Positions 10,365-20,445 of a stretch of 64,000 nt of DNA are shown here, one piece after another; positions within the stretch are counted from its first letter, which is position 1, and each line of letters opens with the position of its first letter. The stretch comes from Magnetovibrio sp. (GTDB taxonomy: Bacteria; Pseudomonadota; Alphaproteobacteria; Rhodospirillales; Casp-alpha2): assembly GCA_002690705.1 (NCBI GenBank), contig NZFO01000005.1, forward strand, positions 126,711 to 190,710, read 5' to 3'. The notes beneath the pieces were generated by a model. It saw only the letters and a list, made by a program, of their open reading frames with translations, ran no database searches and had not been told where the DNA came from. The position numbers and the translations under genes are program-made.

Positions 10365-10832
10365 ATGGTCGACACTGATACACCGCGCGTCTTAATCGTA
10401 GAGGCAAGATATTATGAAGATATTATCGATCAGTTAGTAGCAGGGGTCACTGCTGAGCTAGACAAAACAAAGTTTGACTATGAGCGGTTGGAAGTTCCCG
10501 GCGTATTTGAGGTGCCAGCGGCCATTCGCATGGCCTTGGGGGCGAAGTGCAACTCTATCAATCCCTACTACGCAGGTTACATTGCCTTGGGATGCGTGAT
10601 CAGAGGGGAGACTAGTCATTACGATTATGTTTGTGGCGAATCAAGCCGGGCATTGATGAACTTATCTATGGAATTTTCTATTGCGTTAGGATTTGGAATC
10701 CTAACTTGTGAAAATAAGGCGCAAGCGCAAATACGTGCTGATATTAATGCTAAAAATAAAGGGGGCGAAGCTGCGACGGCATGCCTTCGAATGATGGATG
10801 TTCGCCAGCATTTTTGTTTACTAAGACAATGA
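10365..10832 (+). CDS. ribH: 6,7-dimethyl-8-ribityllumazine synthase
   Basis: Condenses the pyrimidine and butanone-phosphate precursors to lumazine, the substrate of riboflavin synthase. The 155-residue protein shows GVFEVPAAI, GCVIRGETSHYDYV with the conserved His, and GFGILTCEN; a GGEAATACL stretch ends the domain. Such proteins assemble into icosahedral or decameric shells. Its stop codon overlaps the nusB start as ATGA. The ribH-nusB link is common in bacteria. Confidence 0.95.
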   Translation: MVDTDTPRVLIVEARYYEDIIDQLVAGVTAELDKTKFDYERLEVPGVFEVPAAIRMALGAKCNSINPYYAGYIALGCVIRGETSHYDYVCGESSRALMNLSMEFSIALGFGILTCENKAQAQIRADINAKNKGGEAATACLRMMDVRQHFCLLRQ

Positions 10833-11362
10833 GTGGATCAAAATTTAATAGAAAGGCTAGCAGTTCAGGTCGCTTAGCGGCGGTTTTGGCGCTATATGAG
10901 ATAGATCTTGTCGGTGCCGACGTTGACGAAGTCCTATTGTCATATAAGGATCGGCGTTGGAAAGCCTTTCAGACAGAACTGACCCAGACCTTGATAGAAG
11001 AAGAGGAGGAAGATGTCAGTCTGCCTTTACCTGATCGCAGTGTTTTACCACTGATTGTCCGGGGAGTGCTTGCTGAGCGGGATAATCTAGATGAGATATT
11101 ACAGCCCTGTTTGTGCGGAGAAGATAGGCGTGTCGAGTCATTTCAAGAACTTGTAAGAGCGGTATTACGCGCCGCGGCTTACGAAATCATCCACAGAAAA
11201 TCGGTACCATTTGGGACGATTTCTGGAGATTATGTTGCAATAGCGAACGCCTTTTTCAACGATAATCAACCGGGGGTCGTTAATGCGGTCCTTTCTGCAT
11301 TAGGGCGGAAAGAGCGGCCACCAACTTTAAACAAAAACTTTAGTAACATACGAGATAATTAA
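10829..11362 (+). CDS. nusB: Transcription antitermination factor NusB
   Basis: All-helical RNA-binding protein that joins NusE (ribosomal S10) on boxA in rRNA antitermination. The 177-residue protein has the N-terminal RLAAVLALYEIDLV helix and the C-terminal GDYVAIANAFFND with PGVVNAVLSAL, both diagnostic. It carries an acidic stretch (EEEEED near residue 53), longer than usual. The ATG overlaps the ribH stop by four bases, giving translational coupling. The frame is open upstream inside ribH, but the ATGA start is clearly right. Confidence 0.92.
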   Translation: MSGSKFNRKASSSGRLAAVLALYEIDLVGADVDEVLLSYKDRRWKAFQTELTQTLIEEEEEDVSLPLPDRSVLPLIVRGVLAERDNLDEILQPCLCGEDRRVESFQELVRAVLRAAAYEIIHRKSVPFGTISGDYVAIANAFFNDNQPGVVNAVLSALGRKERPPTLNKNFSNIRDN

Positions 11363-11363
11363 C

Positions 11364-12353
11364 ATGTTGCGTTTACCTGAGTTCGAGATAATTGGTCGTT
11401 ATTTTGCTCCTTTAAGTTTGGGGCGGCCGGGCACATTTCAACTTAAGAACGACGGAGCGGTTATAGCAGCTAATGCAGGAGAGGAAATCATTGTTTCTAC
11501 TGACACGATGATTGCTGATGTGCATTTTCTAAGTAATGATTTGCCCAGAGATATCGCCGCTAAATTATTGGCGGTGAATTTTTCAGACGTTGCTTCCATG
11601 GGGGGGCGTCCTGTAGCGTATACCTTGGCAACATCATGGCCCAATTCAGTGGATGAGGCATGGATAGCCGAGTTTGCCTCCGGATTATTGGAAGCTCAAA
11701 ATACTATCGGAGTGTGTCTTATAGGTGGGGATACTGTGTCAACGCCCGGCCCGCTAATGCTTAATATCACGGCATTTGGTGAGGTGCCTCTGGGCTGTGC
11801 GCTTACGCGATCTGGCACGCTTTCCGGGGAGGAAGTGTATGTGACGGGTACTATTGGTGATGCAGCACTTGGGCTAAAATGTCTGCGCGGGGAAATAAAA
11901 TGTTCAGAAATGGATAGTAAATATTTAGAAAGGCGATATCATTTACCAACTGCACGCTCAAATTTTGGACAAGAGTTACCGGGGATTGCCTCAGCAGCGA
12001 TAGACATTTCTGATGGATTGGCGGCAGATCTTCAGCAATTAGCTGAGCAATCGCGTATTGATATCGACATAAATCTGTCTGATATACCCTTATCGGAGGC
12101 AGCTGGAAGACTGTTAGCCGCTGGTCAGACGAATTGGACTTCATTGATTAGTGGCGGGGATGACTATGAGCTGGCTCTCTCCATACCTTCTTCATTCACA
12201 CAAAAATTGAGTGCGCTCGGTGTATCCACCAATATTCCGGTAACAAAAATTGGAACCGTTAGCGAAACGCGTGGCGCAGCACCAATGGCGAGATTTTATG
12301 GAGAGACCGGTAAGCTTTTGCACATTAAAAACCTAGGCTATCAACATTTTTAA
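11364..12353 (+). CDS. thiL: Thiamine-monophosphate kinase
   Basis: Phosphorylates thiamine monophosphate to the active cofactor thiamine diphosphate. Of 329 residues, visible ThiL/PurM-fold motifs are STDTMIADVHFL, NFSDVASMGG, GGDTVSTPGPL, DISDGLAADL and SGGDDYEL. The usual paired acidic residues near the N-terminus read NDGAVI, so one Asp is Asn here; other metal ligands are present. It begins 1 base after nusB in the same operon. Confidence 0.92.
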   Translation: MLRLPEFEIIGRYFAPLSLGRPGTFQLKNDGAVIAANAGEEIIVSTDTMIADVHFLSNDLPRDIAAKLLAVNFSDVASMGGRPVAYTLATSWPNSVDEAWIAEFASGLLEAQNTIGVCLIGGDTVSTPGPLMLNITAFGEVPLGCALTRSGTLSGEEVYVTGTIGDAALGLKCLRGEIKCSEMDSKYLERRYHLPTARSNFGQELPGIASAAIDISDGLAADLQQLAEQSRIDIDINLSDIPLSEAAGRLLAAGQTNWTSLISGGDDYELALSIPSSFTQKLSALGVSTNIPVTKIGTVSETRGAAPMARFYGETGKLLHIKNLGYQHF

Positions 12354-12429
12354 GTGCCAGCGTTACGTGGTATTCTCGACAGCAGTGCATCTGACTGTGC
12401 CTGAAACTCTCAACTCAGGGTAAACCTCA

Positions 12430-12882
12430 TTGAAAAAGATTGTTCTGATCGTGACTGCTCTTTTAATTTTAACGGGTGGTACTTTTGCGGCAATGAAATG
12501 GCTTGGGGTAGGGCCATTCAACGAGCACTTGGACGCTGAAAATGAAGCACAAAAAAAATTAACAGAGAAGGTAATTTTTATCGAGATGGAGCCGCTTATC
12601 GTTCCTGTATTCAAGAAAAGTAGTGCTGCTGCTACCAAAAAAATTCAAATCAAGCTAGCCACGAGAGGTCAGATGCGAGCCAAATTTATTAAACAGCGAA
12701 TGCCCAAAATAAACGACGCTTTCGTGCGTGACTTGCACGCTTTTTTGCCACGTTTATTAAGGAACGAAGAGCCAATTGAAAGATTAATTATACAGCAAAG
12801 ATTAAAAGTTATCGCCGACCGATTATTTGGACAAGAATATTTCGAGGACATTATGGTTCAATCTCTGACAGACACGCCCTGA
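12430..12882 (+). CDS. FliL-like single-membrane-span protein
   Basis: A 150-residue protein with one N-terminal membrane segment (IVLIVTALLILTGG) followed by a periplasmic domain. The pattern FIEMEPLIVPV, then KINDAFVRDLHAFLPRL and a RLKVIADRLFG helix, resembles FliL-like small proteins found downstream of thiL in several alphaproteobacteria. FliL itself stabilises the flagellar motor, but no flagellar gene is seen in this window, so a motility role is not supported. The start is a TTG with a weak ribosome site. Confidence 0.6.
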   Translation: MKKIVLIVTALLILTGGTFAAMKWLGVGPFNEHLDAENEAQKKLTEKVIFIEMEPLIVPVFKKSSAAATKKIQIKLATRGQMRAKFIKQRMPKINDAFVRDLHAFLPRLLRNEEPIERLIIQQRLKVIADRLFGQEYFEDIMVQSLTDTP

Positions 12883-12973
12883 GTTTAAATGTGTTAATAG
12901 TTTTCATATTCGAGAAGCTTGGTTGCATTAAAGGATGTATTCTGTCACTTATTCGCCCGATTTTGACTGAATG

Positions 12974-12991
12974 CCCGCGAATGATCGCGGG
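12974..12991 (+). other. 7-bp perfect hairpin upstream of hppA
   Basis: CCCGCGA and TCGCGGG flank an ATGA loop. It lies in the roughly 200-base gap between the FliL-like gene and hppA. There is no T-run after it, so it is not a classical intrinsic terminator; it may sit in the hppA leader or end the upstream transcript with Rho. Confidence 0.45.
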
Positions 12992-13085
12992 TTGAAACTT
13001 GCAAATATGGTTTCAGTATCGGAGGCGGTAATTTTTGGAAGTCTCTATGGTCCTGCCATTAATTTAAGCAAAGGGTTTACCCACC

Positions 13086-15176
13086 ATGAATTTATACTTG
13101 TTGGTTGTCATTTGCGGCGCGGTTGCATTGCTCTATGGTGCCTTCGCGATTCGCTTAATACTTGCTGCGCCCACCGGTAATGAGCGAATGCAAGAGATTG
13201 CCGCTGCTATTCAAGAAGGAGCCGCCGCGTACCTGAATCGCCAATATACCGCTATTGCTGTGGTTGGAGTTGTTATCGGTGTATTGCTCGGTTTAAAGCT
13301 CGGTCCATTGGTGGCAATTGGATATTTTATTGGAGCGATCCTATCGGGTGTTGCCGGTTACGTTGGAATGAACGTCTCGGTTAGAGCCAATGTGCGAACG
13401 ACAGAGGCCGCTCGGAGCCAGGGATTAGCGGGTGGTCTTGATATTGCGTTTAAATCAGGTGCTGTTACCGGAATGCTAGTGGTTGGTTTGGCATTGTTGG
13501 GACTTGCTGGGTATTACTGGGTTTTGCGTGAAATGCTCGACACAAATTCAGTTGCGGGTATGCGCCACATTCTTGAAGCACTTGTAGCATTGGGCTTTGG
13601 CGCATCGTTAATTTCAATTTTTGCGCGTCTTGGTGGCGGTATCTTTACCAAAGGAGCAGACGTGGGCTCTGATTTGGTTGGTAAAATAGAAGCCGGCATT
13701 CCGGAAGATGACCCCCGTAACGCAGGGGTGATTGCTGATAATGTTGGTGATAATGTTGGTGATTGTGCGGGCATGGCCGCGGATTTGTTTGAGACTTATG
13801 CGGTAACCTTAGTTGGTACCATGCTCTTGGGAGCAATTTTTTTTACGGGTTCCGCACAAGAAACTATGATGTTATTGCCGCTGATTATCGGAGCGGTTTG
13901 CATTCTTGCGTCGGTAGCGGCAACTTGGTTCGTGCGTCTAGGTTCCAACAATTCGATAATGGGCGCGCTCTACAAAGGGTTTGTTGCCAGTGCAATAATC
14001 TCGGCCATTCTTATCGCTGTTATAGTAACGGTTTTCTTGGGTTGGGACACCACTTACAAAATGAGTGATGGCATCGTTACGGGAACTGATTTGTTCGCGT
14101 GCGCGATAACTGGATTGATTGTGACGGGATTAATAATCTGGATTACCGAATATTATACGGGGACTGATTATCGGCCTGTAAGAAGCATAGCGGTTGCATC
14201 TGAGACCGGTCACGGTACTAACGTTATTCAGGGCCTTGCGGTTTCTATGGAAGCTACGGCCATGCCTGTGGTTGTAATATGTGCTGGTATTATTGTTTCG
14301 TACTTAGAAGCTGGTTTATTTGGAATTTCTATCGCTGCTACGGCTATGCTCGCTCTTGCGGGGATGGTTGTTGCCTTGGATGCCTTTGGTCCCGTTACGG
14401 ACAATGCGGGGGGTATAGCAGAGATGGCCGACTTGCCCGATGATGTGCGTAATACAACTGATGCACTCGATGCGGTAGGTAATACGACCAAGGCGGTAAC
14501 TAAGGGGTATGCGATAGGCTCAGCGGGGCTTGCAGCATTAGTCTTGTTTGGTGCGTATACGGAAGACTTATCGCATTATTATCCGGATTTAAAAGTGTCT
14601 TTTAATCTCCAAGACCCTTACGTAGTAATTGGATTGTTTATAGGCGGGTTGCTGCCGTATCTCTTTGGAGGCATGAGTATGATGGCCGTTGGGCGCGCAG
14701 GCGGAGCAGTGGTCATTGAAGTTCGCCGACAGTTTAAGGAAATTGCAGGTATAATGGAGGGAACGGCAAAACCGGAATACGGAAAATGTGTTGATCTGCT
14801 GACTAAGGCAGCAATTAAGGAGATGATTATTCCTTCGCTGCTTCCCTTGCTGGCACCGTTCGTGGTTTATTTTGTTGTGAATGCAATCGGAGGCCAAACT
14901 GCTGCGTTTGCAGCTGTGGGAGCTATGCTAATGGGTATTATTGTAACGGGCTTATTTGTTGCCCTTTCAATGACAGCTGGTGGGGGAGCTTGGGACAATG
15001 CAAAAAAATATATTGAGGACGGTAATCATGGAGGAAAAGGCTCTGATGCCCATCACGCTGCAGTGACTGGTGACACAGTTGGTGATCCTTATAAGGATAC
15101 AGCGGGTCCTGCGGTTAACCCGATGATTAAGATAACCAACATTGTCGCGATTTTATTGCTGGCGCTTCTCGCTTGA
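13086..15176 (+). CDS. hppA: K+-independent H+-translocating pyrophosphatase
   Basis: Membrane-bound pyrophosphatase that couples pyrophosphate hydrolysis to proton export. 696 residues with about 16 hydrophobic spans. The substrate/Mg site is intact: [41 protein letters not shown], and [12 protein letters not shown], then [14 protein letters not shown] near the C-terminus. The diagnostic GNTTKA (Lys469) marks the potassium-independent H+-pumping class; the K+-dependent class has Ala at that position. ATG 13086 follows an A-rich leader. It converges with bamE. Common in photosynthetic and marine alphaproteobacteria, where it conserves energy from biosynthetic pyrophosphate. Confidence 0.95.
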   Translation: MNLYLLVVICGAVALLYGAFAIRLILAAPTGNERMQEIAAAIQEGAAAYLNRQYTAIAVVGVVIGVLLGLKLGPLVAIGYFIGAILSGVAGYVGMNVSVRANVRTTEAARSQGLAGGLDIAFKSGAVTGMLVVGLALLGLAGYYWVLREMLDTNSVAGMRHILEALVALGFGASLISIFARLGGGIFTKGADVGSDLVGKIEAGIPEDDPRNAGVIADNVGDNVGDCAGMAADLFETYAVTLVGTMLLGAIFFTGSAQETMMLLPLIIGAVCILASVAATWFVRLGSNNSIMGALYKGFVASAIISAILIAVIVTVFLGWDTTYKMSDGIVTGTDLFACAITGLIVTGLIIWITEYYTGTDYRPVRSIAVASETGHGTNVIQGLAVSMEATAMPVVVICAGIIVSYLEAGLFGISIAATAMLALAGMVVALDAFGPVTDNAGGIAEMADLPDDVRNTTDALDAVGNTTKAVTKGYAIGSAGLAALVLFGAYTEDLSHYYPDLKVSFNLQDPYVVIGLFIGGLLPYLFGGMSMMAVGRAGGAVVIEVRRQFKEIAGIMEGTAKPEYGKCVDLLTKAAIKEMIIPSLLPLLAPFVVYFVVNAIGGQTAAFAAVGAMLMGIIVTGLFVALSMTAGGGAWDNAKKYIEDGNHGGKGSDAHHAAVTGDTVGDPYKDTAGPAVNPMIKITNIVAILLLALLA

Positions 15177-15199
15177 ATACGCGCGCACTATTATGTGGA

Positions 15200-15232
15200 A
15201 AGGGCCCCCGGCGTGAACCGTTGGTGGCCCTT
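15200..15232 (+). terminator. Stem-loop between convergent hppA and bamE
   Basis: AAGGGCC (15200-15206) pairs with GGCCCTT (15226-15232) around an 18-19 base loop. The position between two convergent genes fits a transcription terminator acting on one or both strands, but the flanking T/A tracts are short. Confidence 0.5.
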
Positions 15233-15234
15233 CG

Positions 15235-15735
15235 TCACTTCTCGGAGTTAATTTCTCTAGTTCCCGAAAATCGACGGAAATTCCCTAAAATTTGGTCAAG
15301 AACTGTCAACTCCTCGCCAAACGTTGGTGTAACTCGCTCGACATGTTTGAGCTCTCGACCTTCATCGAGGCCTACAGAGACTATCTGTGCTAATTTACCT
15401 TTGTTGTTAAATTCGACAATTAAAATTTGCCGCTCCCTCACTTTAGGTTTCAGAAACGCAACTACTTCCGTTGTTTCACTGATGTAATACCAAGTTTCAT
15501 TGCCGAAGCTATTAACGCTTGATGGGGAGCCCAATTGACTTAAAACTTGTCCTTTGGATGCAGCACCGGGTTTGAGATCTGCCACACGGTCCGGGTCTGG
15601 CAAGTTCCCGCGCATGGCGATACGACCTATATCGCACCCTATCAGAGAAAAAGCGACAACTGCAGCAAATAGTTGCTGCAGGTAACATTTTATCAAGGTT
15701 TGTCTTGAAGTCAGCAGATGCATGGCAATATTCAA
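15235..15735 (-). CDS. bamE: Outer-membrane assembly lipoprotein BamE (SmpA/OmlA)
   Basis: Small lipoprotein of the BAM complex that folds beta-barrel proteins into the outer membrane. It has a signal peptide ending in the lipobox LIGC (hydrophobic run FAAVVAFS before it), then the SmpA/OmlA domain: LKPGAASKGQVLSQLGSPS, NETWYYISE, RQILIVEFNNKGKL. Length 166 includes a C-terminal tail. A second start at ATG 15723 is possible. It is divergent from the cytochrome bc1 chaperone gene, which starts 12 bases away, the usual arrangement in this group. Confidence 0.88.
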   Translation of the reverse strand: MNIAMHLLTSRQTLIKCYLQQLFAAVVAFSLIGCDIGRIAMRGNLPDPDRVADLKPGAASKGQVLSQLGSPSSVNSFGNETWYYISETTEVVAFLKPKVRERQILIVEFNNKGKLAQIVSVGLDEGRELKHVERVTPTFGEELTVLDQILGNFRRFSGTREINSEK

Positions 15736-15747
15736 TAGCTATAGAGG

Positions 15748-16353
15748 TTGTCAGTGATTATGCGGGTCCTTTCCTTGTTCGCAAGCCCAGTGAGTAAAAA
15801 TAGAGCCATGTTAAATATTTTTCGAAAAAAACCATCATCCGAGTGGCTCATTGCAGACAAGCTCTACATGCAGTCTGTCTCTCAAGCTCGTCTCCCATAT
15901 TTTTATGAAAAGGGGGGGGTTGCAGATACACCGGACGGTCGTTTTGATATGATTATGCTTCACGTTTATCTTATTTTACGGCGATTCCGACGGGCCCCTG
16001 AGAAAACCCAGTTAATAGGGCAGGCATTGTTTGACCGAATGTTCGTTGACATCGATCAAAACCTTCGTGAAATGGGTGCAGGTGATATCGGTGTCGCTTA
16101 TCGTGTAAAAGATATGGCGAAAGCATTTTATGGGAGAATCGCGGCTTATGATGAGGGTTTGGACGGCGAGAATGATGCATGTTTAGCCAACGCGTTGAGA
16201 CGTAATTTATTCCGTAAGACTTTACCTCATGATCGTGACGTGAGGGCCATGGCGGAGTATGTCCGTGAGCAAGTGCTAAGTTTAGATAAGCAAGGGACAC
16301 TTGAGATCTTGGAGTCTCAAAATGTTTTCTCTAGTGATGGAGTTAGTAAATGA
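15748..16353 (+). CDS. Ubiquinol-cytochrome c chaperone family protein (CBP3/UQCC-like)
   Basis: Bacterial homologue of the mitochondrial CBP3/UQCC1 assembly factor for cytochrome b of complex III. The domain is recognised from LYMQSVSQARLPYFYE, DTPDGRFDMIMLHVYLILRRF, ALFDRMFVDIDQNLREMGAGDIGV and VKDMAKAFYGR. Start is uncertain: GTG 15748, ATG 15760 and ATG 15808 (MLNIFRKKPS) are all in frame, the last being closest to relatives. It overlaps the DUF177 gene by ATGA, and this pair next to bamE is conserved in alphaproteobacteria. Confidence 0.85.
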   Translation: MSVIMRVLSLFASPVSKNRAMLNIFRKKPSSEWLIADKLYMQSVSQARLPYFYEKGGVADTPDGRFDMIMLHVYLILRRFRRAPEKTQLIGQALFDRMFVDIDQNLREMGAGDIGVAYRVKDMAKAFYGRIAAYDEGLDGENDACLANALRRNLFRKTLPHDRDVRAMAEYVREQVLSLDKQGTLEILESQNVFSSDGVSK

Positions 16354-16928
16354 GTGATCAAAGTAATGTTGAGGAGAGTGCGCTCAATTCAAACCCCGAC
16401 CTGAAAATTCGATTATCTGATCTACCGCCTAGTGGCTATCGCGCAGCTTTTAGACTGTCAGAAGCTAATTGCAACGCGGTGGCTGAGCGCCTTGGAAAAA
16501 TTTCTATCAGCGACATATTTGCGGACTTATCCGTGACGAAGGCGATTGACGCCAAACACTATAACGTGTTTGGAACGGTAAACGTTAAGCTAGTTCAAAC
16601 TTGTGTGGTGACACTCGATCCACTAGAGCAAGACCTAGTATCGAGAGTGGACTTGAAATTTGAAGAGTCTGTATCATGCGGAGATATCGAATGGGATGTC
16701 AGCGGCGACGTCGATGATATCATTGATCCACCGGAGAGAGTGATAGGAGGAGTAATTGATCTCGGTGATTTAATCGTGCAGCAAATTGCTCTGGATTTGG
16801 AGCCATTTCCCCGCTCACCAAATATACCGACGGCTCACGGATCAACAATTATCAACACGGAAACTGATAACCACGGACCAAACCCTTTCCATCAATTGGC
16901 AGAGTTGCGGGATAAATTGGGGGGGTAA
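16350..16928 (+). CDS. DUF177 (YceD-like) protein
   Basis: A 192-residue member of the YceD/DUF177 family, which is nearly always encoded just before rpmF and is linked to ribosome/23S rRNA processing in some bacteria and plastids. Seen here: acidic C-terminal half, QTCVVTLDPLEQDL in the middle, and the typical VIDLGDLIVQQIALDLEPFPR near the end, followed by NPFHQLAEL. No Cys pair suggestive of a metal site. Start overlaps the upstream stop by ATGA; rpmF follows after about 80 bases. Confidence 0.88.
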   Translation: MSDQSNVEESALNSNPDLKIRLSDLPPSGYRAAFRLSEANCNAVAERLGKISISDIFADLSVTKAIDAKHYNVFGTVNVKLVQTCVVTLDPLEQDLVSRVDLKFEESVSCGDIEWDVSGDVDDIIDPPERVIGGVIDLGDLIVQQIALDLEPFPRSPNIPTAHGSTIINTETDNHGPNPFHQLAELRDKLGG

Positions 16929-17010
16929 TATTTCTTAGCTTGCCCCGCATGATGATTTTCGGTAGAAACTTGCAACTGCTCAGAATGCATATGGGGCCGA
17001 GGTTTAGAGA

Positions 17011-17196
17011 ATGGCTGTTCCTAAGAAGAAAATTTCGAAGTCGAAGCGAAATATGCGGCGCGCACATGATTCGTTGGGGGGCGCGGCATATGAGGAATGC
17101 TCCAACTGCGGTGAGTTAAAGCGCCCTCATCATGTTTGCGAGAGTTGCGGTTGGTATAATGGCCTTGAGCTCATCGAAGGTGAGCAGGCTGCATAG
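17011..17196 (+). CDS. rpmF: 50S ribosomal protein L32
   Basis: Small large-subunit ribosomal protein, 61 residues, starting [17 protein letters not shown]. It keeps a complete zinc ribbon ([19 protein letters not shown]-x2-C-x9-C-x2-C), so it is the zinc-containing form. It stands between the DUF177 gene and plsX, the standard order. Confidence 0.97.
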   Translation: MAVPKKKISKSKRNMRRAHDSLGGAAYEECSNCGELKRPHHVCESCGWYNGLELIEGEQAA

Positions 17197-17276
17197 CCCC
17201 CGTTCATTCAAACCTTGTGACCTTACGAAGGTCTTTATGATACGTTTTAGTGTCGATGTTAGTCAGGTGACTGACC

Positions 17277-18329
17277 GTGACAGCTAGAACCACTCTATCT
17301 ATTGATGCAATGGGTGGCGACGAAGGGCCGGCAATGGTTGTCGAGGGAGTTGCTATGGCTGCAGCCAAGCGTAGCGATACCGATTTTCTTTTGTTTGGTA
17401 AAAAAGCACAAATTGTTTCACTCTTGGACAAATTCCCAGACGCCGCGGCGGTTTGTACAGTTCGGCATGCAGAAGATGTAGTTTTGAATGACGATAAACC
17501 TGCAGTAGCTTTGCGTGGACGGCGCGGGAGTAGCATGCGTATGGCGATCGACTCGGTTAAGGATGGTGAGGCAGCGGCTGTAATATCAGCTGGCAATACC
17601 GGTGCGTTGATGGCTATGGCAAAATTTGTACTTAAAACGCTGCCGGGTATAGATCGCCCGGCTATTGCGACTTTCTTTCCAACCCAGCGAAGTGAGAGCG
17701 TAATGCTAGACCTTGGCGCCAATATTGAATGCGACGCTAACCATCTCGTGCAATTTGCTGTCATGGGAGAGGTGTTCGCGCGAAACGTTCTGGGGTTAAA
17801 AGAGCCTTCAGTCGGGATTCTAAATGTCGGTGTTGAGGATTTAAAGGGAAATAGCGCCGTTAAAGAAGCGGCCGCTGTTCTGCAAGACACCCATTTACCC
17901 ATAAAATTTCACGGTTTCGTGGAAGGAGATGACATTGGTGCTGGTACGGTTGACGTAATTGTAACAGATGGCTTTACGGGAAACGTTGCCCTTAAGACAG
18001 CCGAGGGTACGGCAAAATTTTTTAGCCAAGCTTTGAGAGATGTGCTCACCTCATCGTCACGTGCAAGCCTTGGCGCACTGATTGCCAAGCCTGCTTTGAA
18101 CCAGTTGAAAATAAAACTTGATCCACGCAGGTATAACGGAGCGATGTTTCTTGGGCTCAATGGGATATGTATCAAGAGCCACGGTGGCACGGATGCGTTT
18201 GGCTTTGCCCATGCGATTGAGGTCGGCTATGACTTGATTGCAAATTCAATAAATGACAGCATTAAACAAGATTTTTCGCAGCTACAGGCAGATATGCTGA
18301 GTAATAAACAGTCAATTGCAGGTCAATGA
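17277..18329 (+). CDS. plsX: Phosphate acyltransferase PlsX
   Basis: Makes acyl-phosphate from acyl-ACP, the first step of phospholipid synthesis with PlsY. 350 residues beginning with the family signature [11 protein letters not shown]; further conserved blocks are [33 protein letters not shown] and [13 protein letters not shown]. Start is GTG 17277. The stop overlaps the fabH ATG (ATGATG), a conserved coupling of phospholipid and fatty acid initiation genes. Confidence 0.95.
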   Translation: MTARTTLSIDAMGGDEGPAMVVEGVAMAAAKRSDTDFLLFGKKAQIVSLLDKFPDAAAVCTVRHAEDVVLNDDKPAVALRGRRGSSMRMAIDSVKDGEAAAVISAGNTGALMAMAKFVLKTLPGIDRPAIATFFPTQRSESVMLDLGANIECDANHLVQFAVMGEVFARNVLGLKEPSVGILNVGVEDLKGNSAVKEAAAVLQDTHLPIKFHGFVEGDDIGAGTVDVIVTDGFTGNVALKTAEGTAKFFSQALRDVLTSSSRASLGALIAKPALNQLKIKLDPRRYNGAMFLGLNGICIKSHGGTDAFGFAHAIEVGYDLIANSINDSIKQDFSQLQADMLSNKQSIAGQ

Positions 18330-19327
18330 TGAAACGTTCAATTGTTATAGGTTGTGGATCTTATCTGCCTCGACGAGTAGTCACGAATAACGAACTAGCA
18401 AAAAGCCTGGATACCGATGATGATTGGATTGTTTCGAGAACTGGTATTCGCCAACGTCACATTGCGGATGAAGGAGAGTTGACCTCTGATCTTGCATTAA
18501 TGGCGGCGCAGCGTGCTCTTGAGAATGCAGGAATTCTGCCATCAGAGGTGGATATCTTAATTGTGGCAACAACAACTCCTGATCAAACATTTCCTGCAAC
18601 TGCTACCAAGGTTCAACATCAACTTGGTATGATGCATGGGGCAGCTTTTGATATTCAGGCAGTATGCTCGGGCTTCATATATGGGCTGTCAGTAGCCGAC
18701 AATCTGATCAAAGGCGGACAAGCGCAAACTGTTGTCTTGATTGGGGCTGAGACATTTTCAAGGATATTGGATTGGGAAGATCGTTCGACTTGTGTCCTTT
18801 TTGGTGATGGGGCGGGTGCAATTGTGCTTCGGGCAGCTGAGAACCAAGATATTAACAAGGAAGAAAGTGATACGAACTTGCACACACGCCGTGGTGTGCT
18901 CTCTACACATATTCATTCCGATGGAGCAACAAACAACATATTGTATGTCGATGGCGGGCCATCATCGACCCAAATGGTTGGCCATGTTCGCATGAATGGT
19001 CGTGAGGTTTTCCGTCATGCCGTGAATAATCTTGCCGGAATTGTTGGTGAGGCCTTGGATGCGAATCGTTTGAATAGTGAAGACATTGATTGGTTGGTGC
19101 CACACCAAGCGAATAGGCGTATTCTTGATGGAACCGCTCGTAAGTTGGGGCTTCCAATCGAGAAAGTGGTCGTTACGGTTGAGCGACATGCCAACACATC
19201 GGCAGCATCCGTTCCACTTGCTCTGGATGAGGCTGTTCGCGATGGACGCATCAAGACAAACGACCTTGTGCTGTTGGAAGCAATGGGTGGGGGATTAACC
19301 TGGGGCGCGGGAGTGATTCGTTGGTAA
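18326..19327 (+). CDS. fabH: Beta-ketoacyl-ACP synthase III
   Basis: Starts fatty acid synthesis by condensing acetyl-CoA with malonyl-ACP. 333 residues with the catalytic triad visible: Cys in [13 protein letters not shown], His in VPHQANRRI and Asn in [14 protein letters not shown]. Other signature pieces are [11 protein letters not shown] and the C-terminal [14 protein letters not shown]. Two adjacent ATG codons at 18326 and 18329 are both possible starts; the first overlaps plsX by four bases. Confidence 0.96.
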   Translation: MMKRSIVIGCGSYLPRRVVTNNELAKSLDTDDDWIVSRTGIRQRHIADEGELTSDLALMAAQRALENAGILPSEVDILIVATTTPDQTFPATATKVQHQLGMMHGAAFDIQAVCSGFIYGLSVADNLIKGGQAQTVVLIGAETFSRILDWEDRSTCVLFGDGAGAIVLRAAENQDINKEESDTNLHTRRGVLSTHIHSDGATNNILYVDGGPSSTQMVGHVRMNGREVFRHAVNNLAGIVGEALDANRLNSEDIDWLVPHQANRRILDGTARKLGLPIEKVVVTVERHANTSAASVPLALDEAVRDGRIKTNDLVLLEAMGGGLTWGAGVIRW

Positions 19328-19348
19328 TCTTCCAAGCAGTGCCCCTTT

Positions 19349-19366
19349 AATATTGACGCCAATATT
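19349..19366 (+). repeat. AT-rich 7-bp inverted repeat upstream of ihfA
   Basis: AATATTG and CAATATT flank the tetraloop ACGC in the 110-base gap between fabH and ihfA. No T-run follows, so it is either a weak hairpin or a protein-binding palindrome for the ihfA promoter. I cannot distinguish these. Confidence 0.4.
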
Positions 19367-19438
19367 GTTGAGCGATAGGATTTTAGTCGTCGAGGGCATG
19401 TGTCCATTGCCCATACATTGAGGGATAGGGACTTGGTA

Positions 19439-19747
19439 ATGACGGGTCAAACTATTACACGAGCTGATCTCGGTGAGGCTGTTTATCAGGCTGTAGGGTT
19501 GTCTCGAAATGAGTCTGCCGACCTTTTAGAAATGGTACTTGATATGATGTCAAAGGCCCTGGTTGAAGGTCAGGCGGTTAAAATTTCGTCATTTGGGAGC
19601 TTCTCGTCGCGCCAGAAAGGTCAACGTGTGGGCCGCAATCCTAAAACCGGAGAAGAAGTGCCGATACTGCCTCGAAAAGTTTTAGTATTCAAACCCTCAC
19701 AGGTTTTAAAATCCCGACTTAACGAACGCACTGACGTTAAAGAATAG
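19439..19747 (+). CDS. ihfA: Integration host factor alpha subunit
   Basis: DNA-bending nucleoid protein that pairs with IhfB. 102 residues: [21 protein letters not shown] at the N-terminus, [28 protein letters not shown] (the FGxF and DNA-arm region, with Pro of RNPKTG that intercalates DNA), then [12 protein letters not shown]. The frame opens at 19400, but ATG 19439, preceded by AGGGATAGGG, matches the family N-terminus. ihfA followed by a MerR gene is a standard order in this class. Confidence 0.93.
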   Translation: MTGQTITRADLGEAVYQAVGLSRNESADLLEMVLDMMSKALVEGQAVKISSFGSFSSRQKGQRVGRNPKTGEEVPILPRKVLVFKPSQVLKSRLNERTDVKE

Positions 19748-19785
19748 AGATTGCTTCTGAGTTCAAAAAATTTAGGCTCCGAGTA

Positions 19786-20211
19786 ATGAATACACCTTCT
19801 TCATCTATGGAAAAGGCCGCAGATGCCTTTCGCACGATTAGTGAGGTGTCGATCGAGCTAAATTTGCCCCAATATGTTTTGCGGTTTTGGGAGACTAAAT
19901 TTAATCGATTGCGGCCACTAAAGCGCGCGGGGGGGCGACGCTATTATCGACCAGAGGACCTAGCGTTACTCCGACATATCCAAACTTTATTGTATGATGA
20001 AGGCTATACAATAAAAGGCGTGCAAAGGATCCTGCGTCGCAGTGGGCTCAGTAAAGAGGCATTGCGCCAAAGCGAACTATCTGATGGTGATCACCTAACT
20101 GAAGATATGGCATCATCACTATCTAAAAAGTCTACTAAAAATGATGTTAGAAACGCAATAAAAGTTGCAATTTTAGAACTCGAGACAGCACGAAATATGC
20201 TCAAAGATTAA
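19786..20211 (+). CDS. MerR-family transcriptional regulator
   Basis: A 141-residue protein with an N-terminal MerR winged helix: [23 protein letters not shown], then [20 protein letters not shown] and [18 protein letters not shown]. The C-terminal part is short, has no metal-binding cysteines and probably serves dimerisation. This MerR member always follows ihfA in alphaproteobacteria; its targets are not known to me. Confidence 0.9.
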   Translation: MNTPSSSMEKAADAFRTISEVSIELNLPQYVLRFWETKFNRLRPLKRAGGRRYYRPEDLALLRHIQTLLYDEGYTIKGVQRILRRSGLSKEALRQSELSDGDHLTEDMASSLSKKSTKNDVRNAIKVAILELETARNMLKD

Positions 20212-20314
20212 ACTTAAATATACTAAGCCAAAAGCTAATGTTCCAAGTAACTAAACTCTGAATGTGAAAGTATGTTTTTATTAAACGGTTACTTAGGCAT
20301 AAGCACGCAGGGAG

Positions 20315-20394
<80 letters not shown>

Positions 20395-20445
20395 TACATT
20401 TTTTCTCAGCGACTTAGTATATTTTTGGGCTGATTAAGGCGCGCA

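Noticed and set aside
7300-10400. FMN riboswitch controlling the riboflavin genes
   Set aside because: The genes overlap or lie within a few dozen bases of each other and no long structured leader is visible.
13514-14897. Several long minus-strand frames inside hppA
   Set aside because: They are antisense shadows of the strongly conserved pyrophosphatase coding sequence with no recognisable domain.
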